Positions 55,035-64,000 of a stretch of 64,000 nt of DNA are shown in pieces (the first letter of the stretch is position 1; the number at the start of each line of letters is the position of its first letter). The translations under genes and the position numbers were made by a program. The stretch lies in contig JAADJZ010000008.1 of NCBI GenBank assembly GCA_011032825.1, forward strand, positions 1,240,001-1,304,000, written 5' to 3'. The notes below the pieces were generated by a model that saw only the letters and a list, made by a program, of their open reading frames with translations, ran no database searches and was not told the origin of the DNA. The DNA comes from Massariosphaeria phaeospora (taxonomy: Eukaryota; Ascomycota; Dothideomycetes; Pleosporales).

Positions 55035-55992
55035 TGAGTTGCCTGGCCTTTTCGTTCGGTCCTCGGCGGGGCTGCTCTTGATGAGCAAGGTGTTAACAGT
55101 GAATAGTGCATGATTGTTATCGAGCGACGAATCGACGACGGGCGCGCAGCGCATCTGGGTGGTACCAGGTAGCCATGAACACGACCACGCACGCTCACGC
55201 CCAGGACCCGCACCCACGCCTATCGCACGCCCGAGTTTTCCTATTTCCATTCCATTGAGATCATCGCACTGTTCCGCGCGTTGGGCGTTGTCTTCGATGT
55301 TCGGTGTGGGATTTGCAGTTATGTGGGTAGGTAGGTAATATATCTGCCCTCAGACGAACAGACACTATCTATTGCCCAGCCGTGCGTTGCTCCCAAGTCA
55401 CTTGAACCACCAGTATTACTCCCAATTCCCACGGCCGTATACCTATATATTGTCAACCGTGCTGGCTTAGAGGCCCTTGCGGACTACTGTGCTCTGCGTG
55501 TCGTGGGTTCCTCATGGCGTGCACGGCCCAGCTGGACCGTGGGAACGGGACCCCCTCAACACCAATATCAACCCTCTATTTGACAACTAGAATAACCTTA
55601 TTCGCGATTAGACATTGCCACCGCGGGTAGGAAACACGGCTGGTATACCGCTACTAACGTACTGGAAATCTTTCTACCTACCGTAGACGCGAAATTATGT
55701 TACTATTGACCACAGACGGCCAGATATTTGCGCATCGTCAACCCGAGTATAAGCGGCCATGAACCCGTACCAGAGAGCATCCAGCAGCACACAGTATACG
55801 TATCCTGAAGCTCCGCCGTTTAAGTTTTCTTTTCGTCTCGCCCACCCGTCTCTCCTTCCCCATCCCCCTTCAAGTTCCTCGACCCACTGCCACTTTGCAC
55901 CTTTGTCTCCTATATTCGTTGCGTTCTATACCCCCTGTTCCATTCTCACCGTTTTCAAACCCCAGACTACGTCGGAAAGCTCAAAGTTTGCA
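55035..55992. other. Intergenic region
   Basis: About 950 bp. An in-frame upstream ATG at 55,759 would extend the next protein by 78 residues of unconvincing Pro/Ser/His sequence, so this part is taken as promoter and leader, with CT-rich tracts at 55,830-55,890 typical of fungal promoters. Confidence 0.45.
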
Positions 55993-58900
55993 ATGTCAGC
56001 CATGTCTGTGAAGAGCGCGGACGGGTGTGCATCCAGTGGCAGTGTCACAGACCATACTGCAGCGACACTGTCGGTGCACAGTGTTACTACTACTACTGCT
56101 AGCGAGGATAAACGAGATACTGCGAGCACGAGTACGGATCCGACGTCGACGACGCCTTCGCAGGTGTCGAATCAGGCGGTGGTTGATGGGCAGGCGGGGG
56201 AGCGTATGGACTCGGTGACTGAGCTGAAGAGACCGGGTATGTATCTATTTGTGTGCTGTTGAAGTGGATGTACTGACAAGTGAGGCATAGCAGCTACTAT
56301 TACGAGTACGAAGTCTTCGCCGTTGAGCCAAACGGTTGTCAGCGAAGAGGTAGAAGAGGCCGAAGCCCCTGACAGTAAGTGCCTGCTTACCCATACAATT
56401 TCTCCCCAACCTCGTACTCAACACTAACCCACATCCTCTCCACAGCAGACTCCACCAGCCAGAAAACAACATCATCGTCCGGCTCTTCGCCCCTGACTTC
56501 GCCACGCCAACACGTAGGCCAGGGTCCCTCCCACGACCAAACCCAAAGCGAAGACCAACGCCAATCCGTCCCTACCTCCGATCCCTCTTCCCAGCTTCCC
56601 TCCTCCAAATTCTCTACCTACTCGTCCGCCGTCGGCGTAAAGCGGCCGCGCAGCACAAACCCGTTCGCTGCGGTCGTGCACAGCATCAAGCGCAAAACTG
56701 CCGCGCTGAAGCTGCGCGTGAAGGAAAGCAAGAAAACCGCGGCGTTGAAGGAGCGCGTGGAGAGGATTAAGTTCCATCTTCGACGACGACCAAGCGCGCC
56801 CACAGCGCCCGCCGACCCCATCGCACCGCCTCGACGCAGCACAAGGGCGGCGTTGCCGTCTCCACCGGCAGCTCTTCCCATCGAAGAGCTTGCTGCGCCG
56901 CAGGTGGGTAGAGCTTCGCAGTACTCGGCTGCGGCGGCGCCTACGCTGTCGACGATCCAGGAGGATGGCGATGAGCGGCTGGAGGATGGGGGTGCGAAGG
57001 TGGGGGTCCGAAAGGTGGCCACGATGCTATCTGGGCCTGTCGTCGAAGCTGTTCGACCAACTACAGAAGCTGTAGCGCCGTCTTTGACTTCGGCTCTTGT
57101 GGAGGAGCATGTTGCGACGCTCCGGGCTGGAGCTTCGCAATACAAGGCAGGTGTAGGTGCTGCCGTTGAAGAGCTTGGGGATGTGGGTGAAGAGCCGGAG
57201 CAGTGGAGCCTGGCTGGAGCTGAGCCTGGGGAAAGGGAGGGGGATCTCGACTTAGAGCAGAAGATCCCAGGGGGAGTTTTGACGCTGTCGTCTTCGCTGA
57301 TCTCAGCGCCTGTTCAAAAGCATGGGGATTGGTGGCCTGCGGAGCTCGATGCAAGACGTAGGGTCGCAGGGGTAGTTTCGAGGCTACCGTCTGAGCCTGT
57401 TGTCGCAGCCCAGGAACAGCTGAGCGAGGCTGGAGCTTCGCTGTCGGAAGCGATGGTTGAAGAGGATGGCGACAAGGCCGTTGAGGAGCCTACACCACCG
57501 CCGCTCTCGGAGTCTGTGGTTGCTGTCGTAGAGGAGAGTGAGCCAGTTGCCCGAAAGGGAAGTGGCGTGCTTGATGCTACGGACGACACGACCAGACAGA
57601 GGCAGCACAGGCTCTCTGTTCTGGTTTCTGAAGCGAAAAGTGAGCCACAAACGCTGGCATTTCCCTCGCCAGCCCTGGCACAGGCGGACCAGGACCGACG
57701 AAGGCAAACCTGGGCCGAGTTCCGCTTCTCCGCCGTCGAGTCCCTAGACTCCGATACCGCCACCGTCTACAACAGCGACGCCTTCCACCAGAACCCCAGC
57801 AACGCCGCGTCTTCCACCAACCGCATTGCCGACAAGATCCAGGCCTTCAAGTTCTCCACCCTCCTGCGCAACACGCTCGTCAGCGCCGAAGACGCCGAGG
57901 CATCCACCAAGATGACGTGCCACAACAACCGGCTCGTGCACTCGGACCTGGTCATGCTGCACGCGCTGTGGTCTGAGATGTTCGACGTCTACGTGTATCC
58001 GTACCCGGCTATCGACAGCCACGGCCGACTGCCGGGTGGGCTGCACATTGACGACGTCTTGATGCTGGCGCGCCATGTCGCGGTTGCGGTCAAGCTGCAC
58101 CGGAAGTGGACGGCCAAGGTCGACGAGCTGCGGGCGAGCCCGAACGCTGCGCACATGTACGACACGTACTGGCACTGCTACGAGGCCGATTTGAAGACGG
58201 TCTCGCAGCTGGATCTCGATCGTTTTGTCAGAGATGTCAAGGACCTGGTGGACTGGATCACTGCGCAGGCCGGGCAGAAGCGCGTCACTGCCGCGCCAGC
58301 GGAGACAGAGGCAGCCGAGCAGAACTGGGGCACCGTCATTCACCGCCCCTCAGCCAGAGTCAGAACGCTGGACTACTCCTACGAGCCCCTGACTCCGCCG
58401 CCGTCCACACGGCTGCCGCCAACCCCTCCTCCTCCTCCACCACCTCCTCCAGCTACCGATGACGACAGCGCGGGTGCGGCACCCCCAGCTTTGCAGAAGC
58501 TGATGGTCAGGCGGCGCGGGCCGAGGCGGAGTGGGTTGCCTGTCAAGTGGCGTCCTAGCGGCAGTTCAGTGGCTATGGCGGAGAGCTGGATGATCGAGGA
58601 CGAGCAGGCCGACATGCCTGAGACGAAAGGGATAGGGAGAGCTCCGGTTGTTGTGTCTGACGACGGCGACAACGACAGCGACGTCTTCGCCCGGCTGAGC
58701 AGTCGGACGACGGCAGTCTCTGCTCCGCGAGCTTATACTGCTTCGCCGCCGCCAGCACCTCGAGCCCGCGAGCCACCACCAGTGCAGAGGCGGCAAGACA
58801 CTGCTGCTGCTCGCCCGCCATCCCACCGGCCAAGCTCCGTCTTCGACCGGCTGAGCGCGAGCCACACCTCGTCGTCGGCTTCCTCGACTCCACGGCGTCC

Positions 58901-59885
58901 CCCGACTCCACGGCGGCACTCCCGCACAACAGCGTCTCCATCTCCTGCGCCCACAAGACAACCACGCCCGGTATCTCAACGATTCGGTGCTGACGGACGC
59001 CCTCTCTCCGTGTTCGATCGTCTCGCTGCACCTTCCCGCCGCTCTCACCACGAGCCGTCCAGTCCTCCTCCTCCTCTCCCTCTCCGCCACCCCAACCGCC
59101 CGCCGTCCAACAACGCAACGCTCGAACGCCTCCACCAACCCACTGCCGCTGCTACAGCGCGGGCCCGCAATGCTTCGGCGCCGGACGCGAATGTGGTGGC
59201 TACGGGGCCAGGACTGCGGCGCCAGGGCGCGATTCGCGGACTGCCGAACAGCGGTGCTGGTGTTGTTACTACGCCTGAGGTAAACGTCCGGCCGCGAGGC
59301 TCGTCGCGCCCAGTGTCGTCCGCTTCGGGGCATCCTGATGGCGCGCGCCGGGGATCGCGTGGGCAGACAGGAGGACGGCCATCTGCGCCCTCAAACGGCA
59401 GGGCTGCACTGCGCGAGGGGCCGCCTGCGCGTACACCTGTGATACAGCATCCCTCCGCCGCCATCCCAGAGGCGCAATCCGCCGCCGTCGAGGGGGTCCC
59501 AGACGCTGCAGACACTGACCCCGACACGCTACGCCGGCGCCAGGCCTGCTCGTGGGCGAACGCTCGACCAAACGGCGACACTGCCACACAGAGCAGTCGA
59601 CGAGAGTCGTCGCCAGACGGAGAGACGCCTACCCCCGAGTCCGTCGGCCGCGTGCTCCATTTCGCCGGCTCGTCCCCGCACGACGACGTTTCGCTGCCGC
59701 CGATCCAAGGCCTAACGTGGCCGTCTTCTTCGTCTGCTTCGGCGGCGGCGCAGTGGCTGCGGCTGACGCCGATAGCGCAGACGGTGCCGCGGAGTGCGGG
59801 GCGGGAGTTGGGTGTGAGGGTACCGGGGGGGTGGCGCGAGAGTTGGGTGCAGGGGGGTGAGCAGGAGGACGAGAGGAGGAGTTGA
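55993..59885 (+). CDS. Large disordered Pro/Ser-rich protein with one conserved central domain
   Basis: Three exons (55,993-56,236; 56,291-56,374; 56,446-59,885) give 1,255 residues from MSAMSVKSADG. Both introns end in tandem acceptors (TAGCAG and CAGCAG), so in-frame one-residue variants are possible. An N-terminal Ser/Thr-rich part is followed by a basic KRKTAALKLRVKESKKTAALKERVERIK helix. A folded region begins near RRRQTWAEFRFSAVESLDSDTATVYNSDAFHQNP and runs through LHALWSEMFDVYVYPYPAIDSHGRLPGG to DLVDWITAQAGQK. The tail is Pro/Arg-rich with poly-Pro and repeated VFDRLS/VFARLS motifs. No known family; it could be a scaffold for actin or polarity proteins, which is a guess. Confidence 0.7.
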
Positions 59886-60728
59886 TAGGGGGAAAGGGGT
59901 GAGCGTGAGGGCGAGGGTGGGAAGAAATAGAGACTTATGTGTGTTGTTTAGCGGTTTTCGGTTAGTGATTGGGTTGATAAGGTATACAGCATTGTTGCAT
60001 GATGAGAACAGAGTTTTTTTTTGCTTTGTTTGTTTAAGTTCTCAGATGTTTAATTTAAACTGCGCATAACAGCATATGATATGCTATCATCATACATAGT
60101 CAATTGGTCAATTCAATAATACCAATTCGTGATTCCAGAACTGTTGGGATGCATAAAGGACAGAGTCACGTGATAGTAGCGACAGCAATATCCTTTTACG
60201 TCGTGGTTAGGTGGGGTACGTGGTTGTGGTGATTGGTAGGTAAGGGGGTTTCACGTGGTTGTGGGGACTAGCTGGTTTTTCATTCACTCTTCGGGAACTA
60301 AGTATGTTTTATTCACTGCCGCTTAGCAGCGTTAGTTAGATTGTAGATGTGTGGAAAAAAAGTCGCTTGTGTGCGTTGTGGTAAGGTGGGTCAGGGTTGG
60401 CTGATATTACTTACCTATTACCTAAGAATTGCGACAGACAGCATGAAACTTCATAGTCGCAAAGACCAGTCAAGTTGAATTGTCAATTTGGATTGGATTG
60501 AATTGAAGTGAATTGATTCCATGTTTCACTCACTCGCGGCTACGAATACCTATACATATATATATATATTCGCCTTTTTCAAACATGTGTGTTTGCCTCA
60601 TCCGTCTCACCACCACCACCCTTCCAATCTACTCTACTAATAAAAAACCAAAACCACCCCTCACCTTCCAACTATCCAACCACCCGCTCCACCAACTCCA
60701 CCAACTCCCAATCACACAACCAACCACC
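59886..60728. other. Intergenic region
   Basis: AT-richer, with a degenerate GAATT/GGATT simple repeat near 60,476-60,520 and a TATATATATATAT stretch at 60,556-60,568 that could be the TATA element of the next gene. C/A-rich leader sequence precedes 60,729. Confidence 0.45.
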
Positions 60729-61139
60729 ATGCCCCACCAAACCCCAACCCCAAGCGCAAACGCAAACACACCTCATGCACCCCATACCCACCCCAAACCC
60801 ACGGCGCAACCTCAGCAGCCTGCGAAGAAGGAGACCCGCGAGCCCGTGTTACTGCAGTGGAAAGACAAGGAGCTCGCTGACGAGATGGAGGGCCTGGGCA
60901 TGCGGGACGCGGGGAAGAAGACTGGGACTGGAGAGGTGGAGGGGAAGAAGCATGGGGGCGAGGGCAAGGGCGAGAACCGCGAGCCCGTGTTACTACAATG
61001 GAAAGATAAGGAGCTCGCCGACGAGATAGAGGGCCTGGGCATGCGGGATGCGGGGAGGAAGACTGAGACTGGAGAGGTGGAGGGGAAGAAGGATGGGGGC
61101 GGGGTCGAGGGCGAGGGTGACGTCGAGATGAGTGGATAG
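60729..61139 (+). CDS. Small protein with a 47-residue tandem repeat
   Basis: 136 residues from ATG 60,729 (CACCATGCCC). After a Pro/Thr/His-rich start come two tandem copies of a 47-residue unit (141 bp, beginning at 60,837 and 60,978): REPVLLQWKDKELADE followed by EGLGMRDAG, then KT..GEVEGKK. The copies differ at few positions, so the duplication is recent or under selection. The VLLQWKDKELADE core may form an amphipathic helix; the linkers are Gly/Lys/Glu-rich. No signal peptide, membrane segment or known domain. Confidence 0.65.
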   Translation: MPHQTPTPSANANTPHAPHTHPKPTAQPQQPAKKETREPVLLQWKDKELADEMEGLGMRDAGKKTGTGEVEGKKHGGEGKGENREPVLLQWKDKELADEIEGLGMRDAGRKTETGEVEGKKDGGGVEGEGDVEMSG

Positions 61140-62700
61140 CTACTGCGGGGTAGATCTATCTCTGCGCCGCGCGGACAGGCATGGGGAGTGAGCGAGTGTA
61201 CCAGTTGTGGTGTGGTTGACAAATACTCTAGAGACAGAGTCGAGACCATAGGTGCGATGATGCCCTCATGTATTTCGGTGGGCTGCTAGCTGTTAGCTAG
61301 TATACAGCAAGCAGAGACAAGACGAATTTCGAGTATTGGAGGGGCCGAAATTGAATCTGAAGTCATAATCGTGGCTATGTTTTGCGTGGAGAGTTCGTGG
61401 AATCGGAGAGAGTGGTGCGCGTAGAGAATATACGGGTTTATATGCGCTACGTCGGTCGTTGCTACTTCTTCGATGAAAAGAGCGCTGCCGTGTGACTAGA
61501 GCGCTGCTGTGGACCGAGTGTGCGGCATTTGGGACCTGTTCCTGCCATCAATAGTTAGTGATACATATCATTTGGAACTAATGTAAAGCATTGAGAACCA
61601 ACTTACAGGATAGAGAAACCTGCGATTTACAGTGTGGTCTGCATTCCCAAGTCGCATGTCTATCAGCTCTTTTCCCCTCCTAGGTTGTTAAACTTCGTTG
61701 CCTTGCATTCGTGCCTGAAGCAAGTTCTGCTGAAGCCTTTAAGAGACAGAGTAGTTTGTCCATGTTTTTACCCCTTACTCATTCTACTGACTGATGTGCT
61801 TCACCATAGATGTACCGCAAGCTCTTCCCTATTGTATAATACACCACTTCACTTCGACGTGTTGACGACCCCGGAACTGAACTGAACTGCGTGATCGGAC
61901 CATGTAAAGACGGCCGTGTCTGTCGACTGTGAGGACGAGATGATTACTGTAGCGTTGTACGGAAGGACGCTAGAAGGAGCGGCGTGGACTTGGAGACCTG
62001 TGCAAGTTGTAAGATGGACGGATTAGCAGTGAGCAAAGAAAGTCCTGTCGAGTTGGATACTGGTGCCACAGATCGTTCTAATATGAATAGTTGAAGTGAT
62101 GATACGCCTTCCGGAACGCTCATGAGACTGGAGCAGTGAAGCCCTGATGCGAGAGTCTGCGGAAAAAGGGGGTCATAGTACCTTGCCCATACACTCCCTC
62201 TCCACTCTGCAAGCAAACCGCAGAGCTGTCTCCGCCCCCAGTGATTCATCAGCGTGGTGAATTGCACGGTGGCCAGATAGGCACCTACCTTCCCCATGCT
62301 CAGCCCACAGCCTCACACACCGCGCAATCCCGTGCGCTTTCGAACGCTCCCTTTCAACGTGCATCCCATGAATGCCATCACCCACCCTGCCAGACATACC
62401 TATCGCACGAAATCCGCCACAAGAAGCAACGACATCTTCCAACTCGCCTCTCCGCATCCGAGACGCCCCAGTGTTTTAACATTAAACTTTTCCCTATTTG
62501 CACATACGTCCGAAGTAAGTAGTCGCGGGACCGTCCTCCGTAGACCATGCTGCTGACTCACTGCTGGCCTTAAAAAGAATTCCTTTTGCATGTCATCTGT
62601 ACTACGTACTATCAGCCTTACATGGAATACCCACCTACAGAGCAACACAGCCTAGTTTCATAACAATACCTGCCTAGAGCGAGCTGAGCAGCACAGCACC
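61140..62700. other. Intergenic region, nothing recognised
   Basis: No gene could be supported. Open frames up to 117 codons (61,944-62,297, minus strand) show no recognisable domain, start context or splice pattern. Confidence 0.45.
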
Positions 62701-62702
62701 AC

Positions 62703-62793
62703 GCGACCAAGTTCCAACACCGCATCTACAGTGCCTCGCGACCAACACCGCATCTACAGCACTTGGCGACCAACACCGCATCTACAGCGCCTC
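62703..62793. repeat. 28-bp tandem repeat, three copies
   Basis: The core CACCGCATCTACAG recurs at 62,718, 62,746 and 62,774, spaced exactly 28 bp, each within GCGACCAA...CCTCG-type flanks. It directly abuts the inverted repeat at 62,794. Confidence 0.75.
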
Positions 62794-62856
62794 GTCAAAA
62801 GTATCCGGACAAACTAGGTATTTTCGGATAGAGCATACTGTCCGGATACTTTTGAC
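62794..62856. repeat. 63-bp perfect inverted repeat (MITE or transposon-end remnant)
   Basis: GTCAAAAGTATCCGGACA (62,794-62,811) and its exact reverse complement (62,839-62,856) flank a 27-bp centre. CAAAAGTATCCGG-type ends are like the termini of fungal Tc1/mariner/pogo elements, so this may be a deletion derivative. No TA target duplication is evident. Confidence 0.65.
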
Positions 62857-63186
62857 CCAGTACTGTACCGTCCATATCAGTTGGTAGGTAATTTCAATCA
62901 ATCCTTTTGTGCGTGAGATTGATGGTTCGTACGATAACTAGACTAACATGTGCAAGGATGGATGGATGGATACGCGGGAGGATTTGGTCGGAGGTGAAAT
63001 TTGAATTCCGGTTAAATATCTATCTGATGGGTACCGTGTTGGCGCGCGTAGCGCCTCCATTCGCGTAACGCCCCACTAAGCAGCATCGCGGCCTTTGCAA
63101 AGATGAGGCTGTACAGCCACCCACAGTAGCTATTATCACGATAGATTATGGTGGAATAGACTATTAATACATGCAATTAACTTGGG
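62857..63186. other. 3' flank of the right-edge transposon
   Basis: Short GATG microsatellite at about 62,957-62,970. A GC-rich patch with GCGCGCGTAGCGCC near 63,042-63,055 could be part of the transposon's terminal repeat, but its partner lies outside the window. Confidence 0.35.
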
Positions 63187-64000
63187 CTACTTGAATTTTG
63201 ATGGGAGGCGGACGCTGCGGCCGCGCGTAGTCACCTTAGGGGATGGCTCTGGTGCGGCCAATGCGGCCTCCTCACCACTTGCAGCCTCTACAACACGCGC
63301 CTTGCTTCGATTTTTTGGGATTTTTTGTTTTGAAGCTGGCCTCTTGCCTCTTTGGACCAATTGTAGAGATTTTCTAGCGTTTGCGGCGTCTTTTTCTTGT
63401 TGTTTGCTTGCTCGGGACGCTTGAAGTTCTGCAGCCCTTGTAGCCCTCTCTTTCTCTCTTGTCTCCTTAACCCTTTGTCGCTCCGCCTTTGCTTCTTCTT
63501 GCTGCTGCTTTTTATATAAGGTTGTAGCCTCTTTTAGCTGTCTTGCCTCTGTTTTCTGTAATTTTTCTAACTCTGCATCTCTCTGTTTCACGACTTCGCG
63601 CGCGCGTGCTTCTCTCACTTTCCTAGGACTCCAGAACACCGCACTACCATGATATTCTTGACGCTGCTGCAAGTCTAAGACCTTACTCTTCTTCTTGTGT
63701 TTCTTTTTGACTGTAAGAGCGTCGCGTAAGCCCTCATTTTCGTGGTGTAGTAGCTCGTTCTGCACCTGCAGCGAATGAAGTGATGAACTCAACCGCTGCG
63801 CCTCTGTTGCGGCTGTATCCTTCACAGCAACATCAAACAATTGACGGAGCTGTCTCCAAGTACTCCTATCACCCTCTAGCTCTGGGGTTGGGCTCTTATC
63901 TTGCTCCGAAGTTGTGCTTTTGAAGCGTTTTAGGATAGCGTCTGCATTGGCGGGAATGATGCCTGTAGCTTCAAAAGACTTGCGCACAGTCTCCTCCTTA
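63187..64000 (-). CDS. Pogo-type DDE transposase, C-terminal part (cut by window edge)
   Basis: The minus-strand frame is open from the right edge to the stop at 63,187. It begins KEETVRKSFEATGIIPANADAILKRF, the segment that follows the DDE_1 catalytic core in fungal pogo-like transposases. Next come STWRQLRQL, a helical LQVQNELLHHENEGLRDAL, the basic KKKHKKKSKVLDLQQRQEYHG, VFWSPRKVREAR, and a long Lys/Glu/Arg coiled coil. The catalytic core lies beyond 64,000. Unlike the copies at the left, it shows no stop and no AT enrichment, and has a coiled-coil tail instead of a zinc knuckle, so it is another, younger subfamily. Confidence 0.8.
   Translation of the reverse strand, partial: KEETVRKSFEATGIIPANADAILKRFKSTTSEQDKSPTPELEGDRSTWRQLRQLFDVAVKDTAATEAQRLSSSLHSLQVQNELLHHENEGLRDALTVKKKHKKKSKVLDLQQRQEYHGSAVFWSPRKVREARAREVVKQRDAELEKLQKTEARQLKEATTLYKKQQQEEAKAERQRVKETREKERATRAAELQASRASKQQEKDAANARKSLQLVQRGKRPASKQKIPKNRSKARVVEAASGEEAALAAPEPSPKVTTRGRSVRLPSKFK

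Noticed and set aside
61944..62297. 117-codon minus-strand frame
   Set aside because: No recognisable feature, start context or splice pattern; indistinguishable from chance.

Overview
The window reads as a chromosome piece from a filamentous ascomycete, most likely a Dothideomycete (the class is inferred). Evidence: short spliceosomal introns of 47-73 bp with GT..AG ends and TRCTAAC-like branch sites, fungal-type families (DUF1996, rhodopsin-like 7TM proteins, BBE-type flavoenzymes, a hormone-sensitive-lipase-like hydrolase), pogo and Ty3/Gypsy transposons, and one AT-rich block whose transposons are riddled with stops in the manner of RIP (repeat-induced point mutation).

Layout. Bases 1 to about 16,690 are an AT-rich transposon graveyard. 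A minus-strand Gypsy chromovirus is split inside its integrase by a plus-strand Gypsy copy, which is itself entered by a pogo element cut by the window edge. To the right lie an unrecognised repeat family present twice, a complete 1,864-bp pogo copy with about 50-bp terminal inverted repeats, and a 406-bp MITE. From 16.9 kb the sequence becomes GC-balanced and gene-rich.

Genes in order: acyl-protein thioesterase (-), HhH-GPD DNA glycosylase (+), secreted DUF1996 protein (+), F-box-like protein (-), a small unknown (-), secreted BBE-type FAD oxidoreductase (-), rhodopsin-like 7TM protein (+), a decayed gene, an unknown (+), a six-cysteine secreted protein (-), secreted amidase (-), an unknown two-exon gene (-), a repeat-bearing low-complexity gene with a frameshifted start (-), a coiled-coil protein (+), a phosphosite-like repeat protein (+), membrane alpha/beta hydrolase (-), DUF2470 membrane protein (+), two small paralogues sharing a C-terminal motif (+,+), a 1,255-residue disordered protein (+), and a protein with a 47-residue tandem repeat (+). 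The right edge holds part of a second kind of pogo-type transposase (-), intact where visible.

The most unusual structure is between about 41.9 and 45.5 kb, where no gene is apparent. Some 20 strongly diverged units of about 180 bp each begin with TGCCAC and carry an inverted partner YGGCAR. In 13 units the partner lies exactly 110 bp downstream and in most others within a few bases, while the linker to the next unit varies from about 54 to 95 bp. The units align without gaps but are otherwise little conserved, so length and end-pairing look constrained rather than sequence. This is the best candidate for an undescribed element. No metabolic gene cluster is obvious; the genes look like a mix of housekeeping, secreted and lineage-specific genes beside a repeat island.
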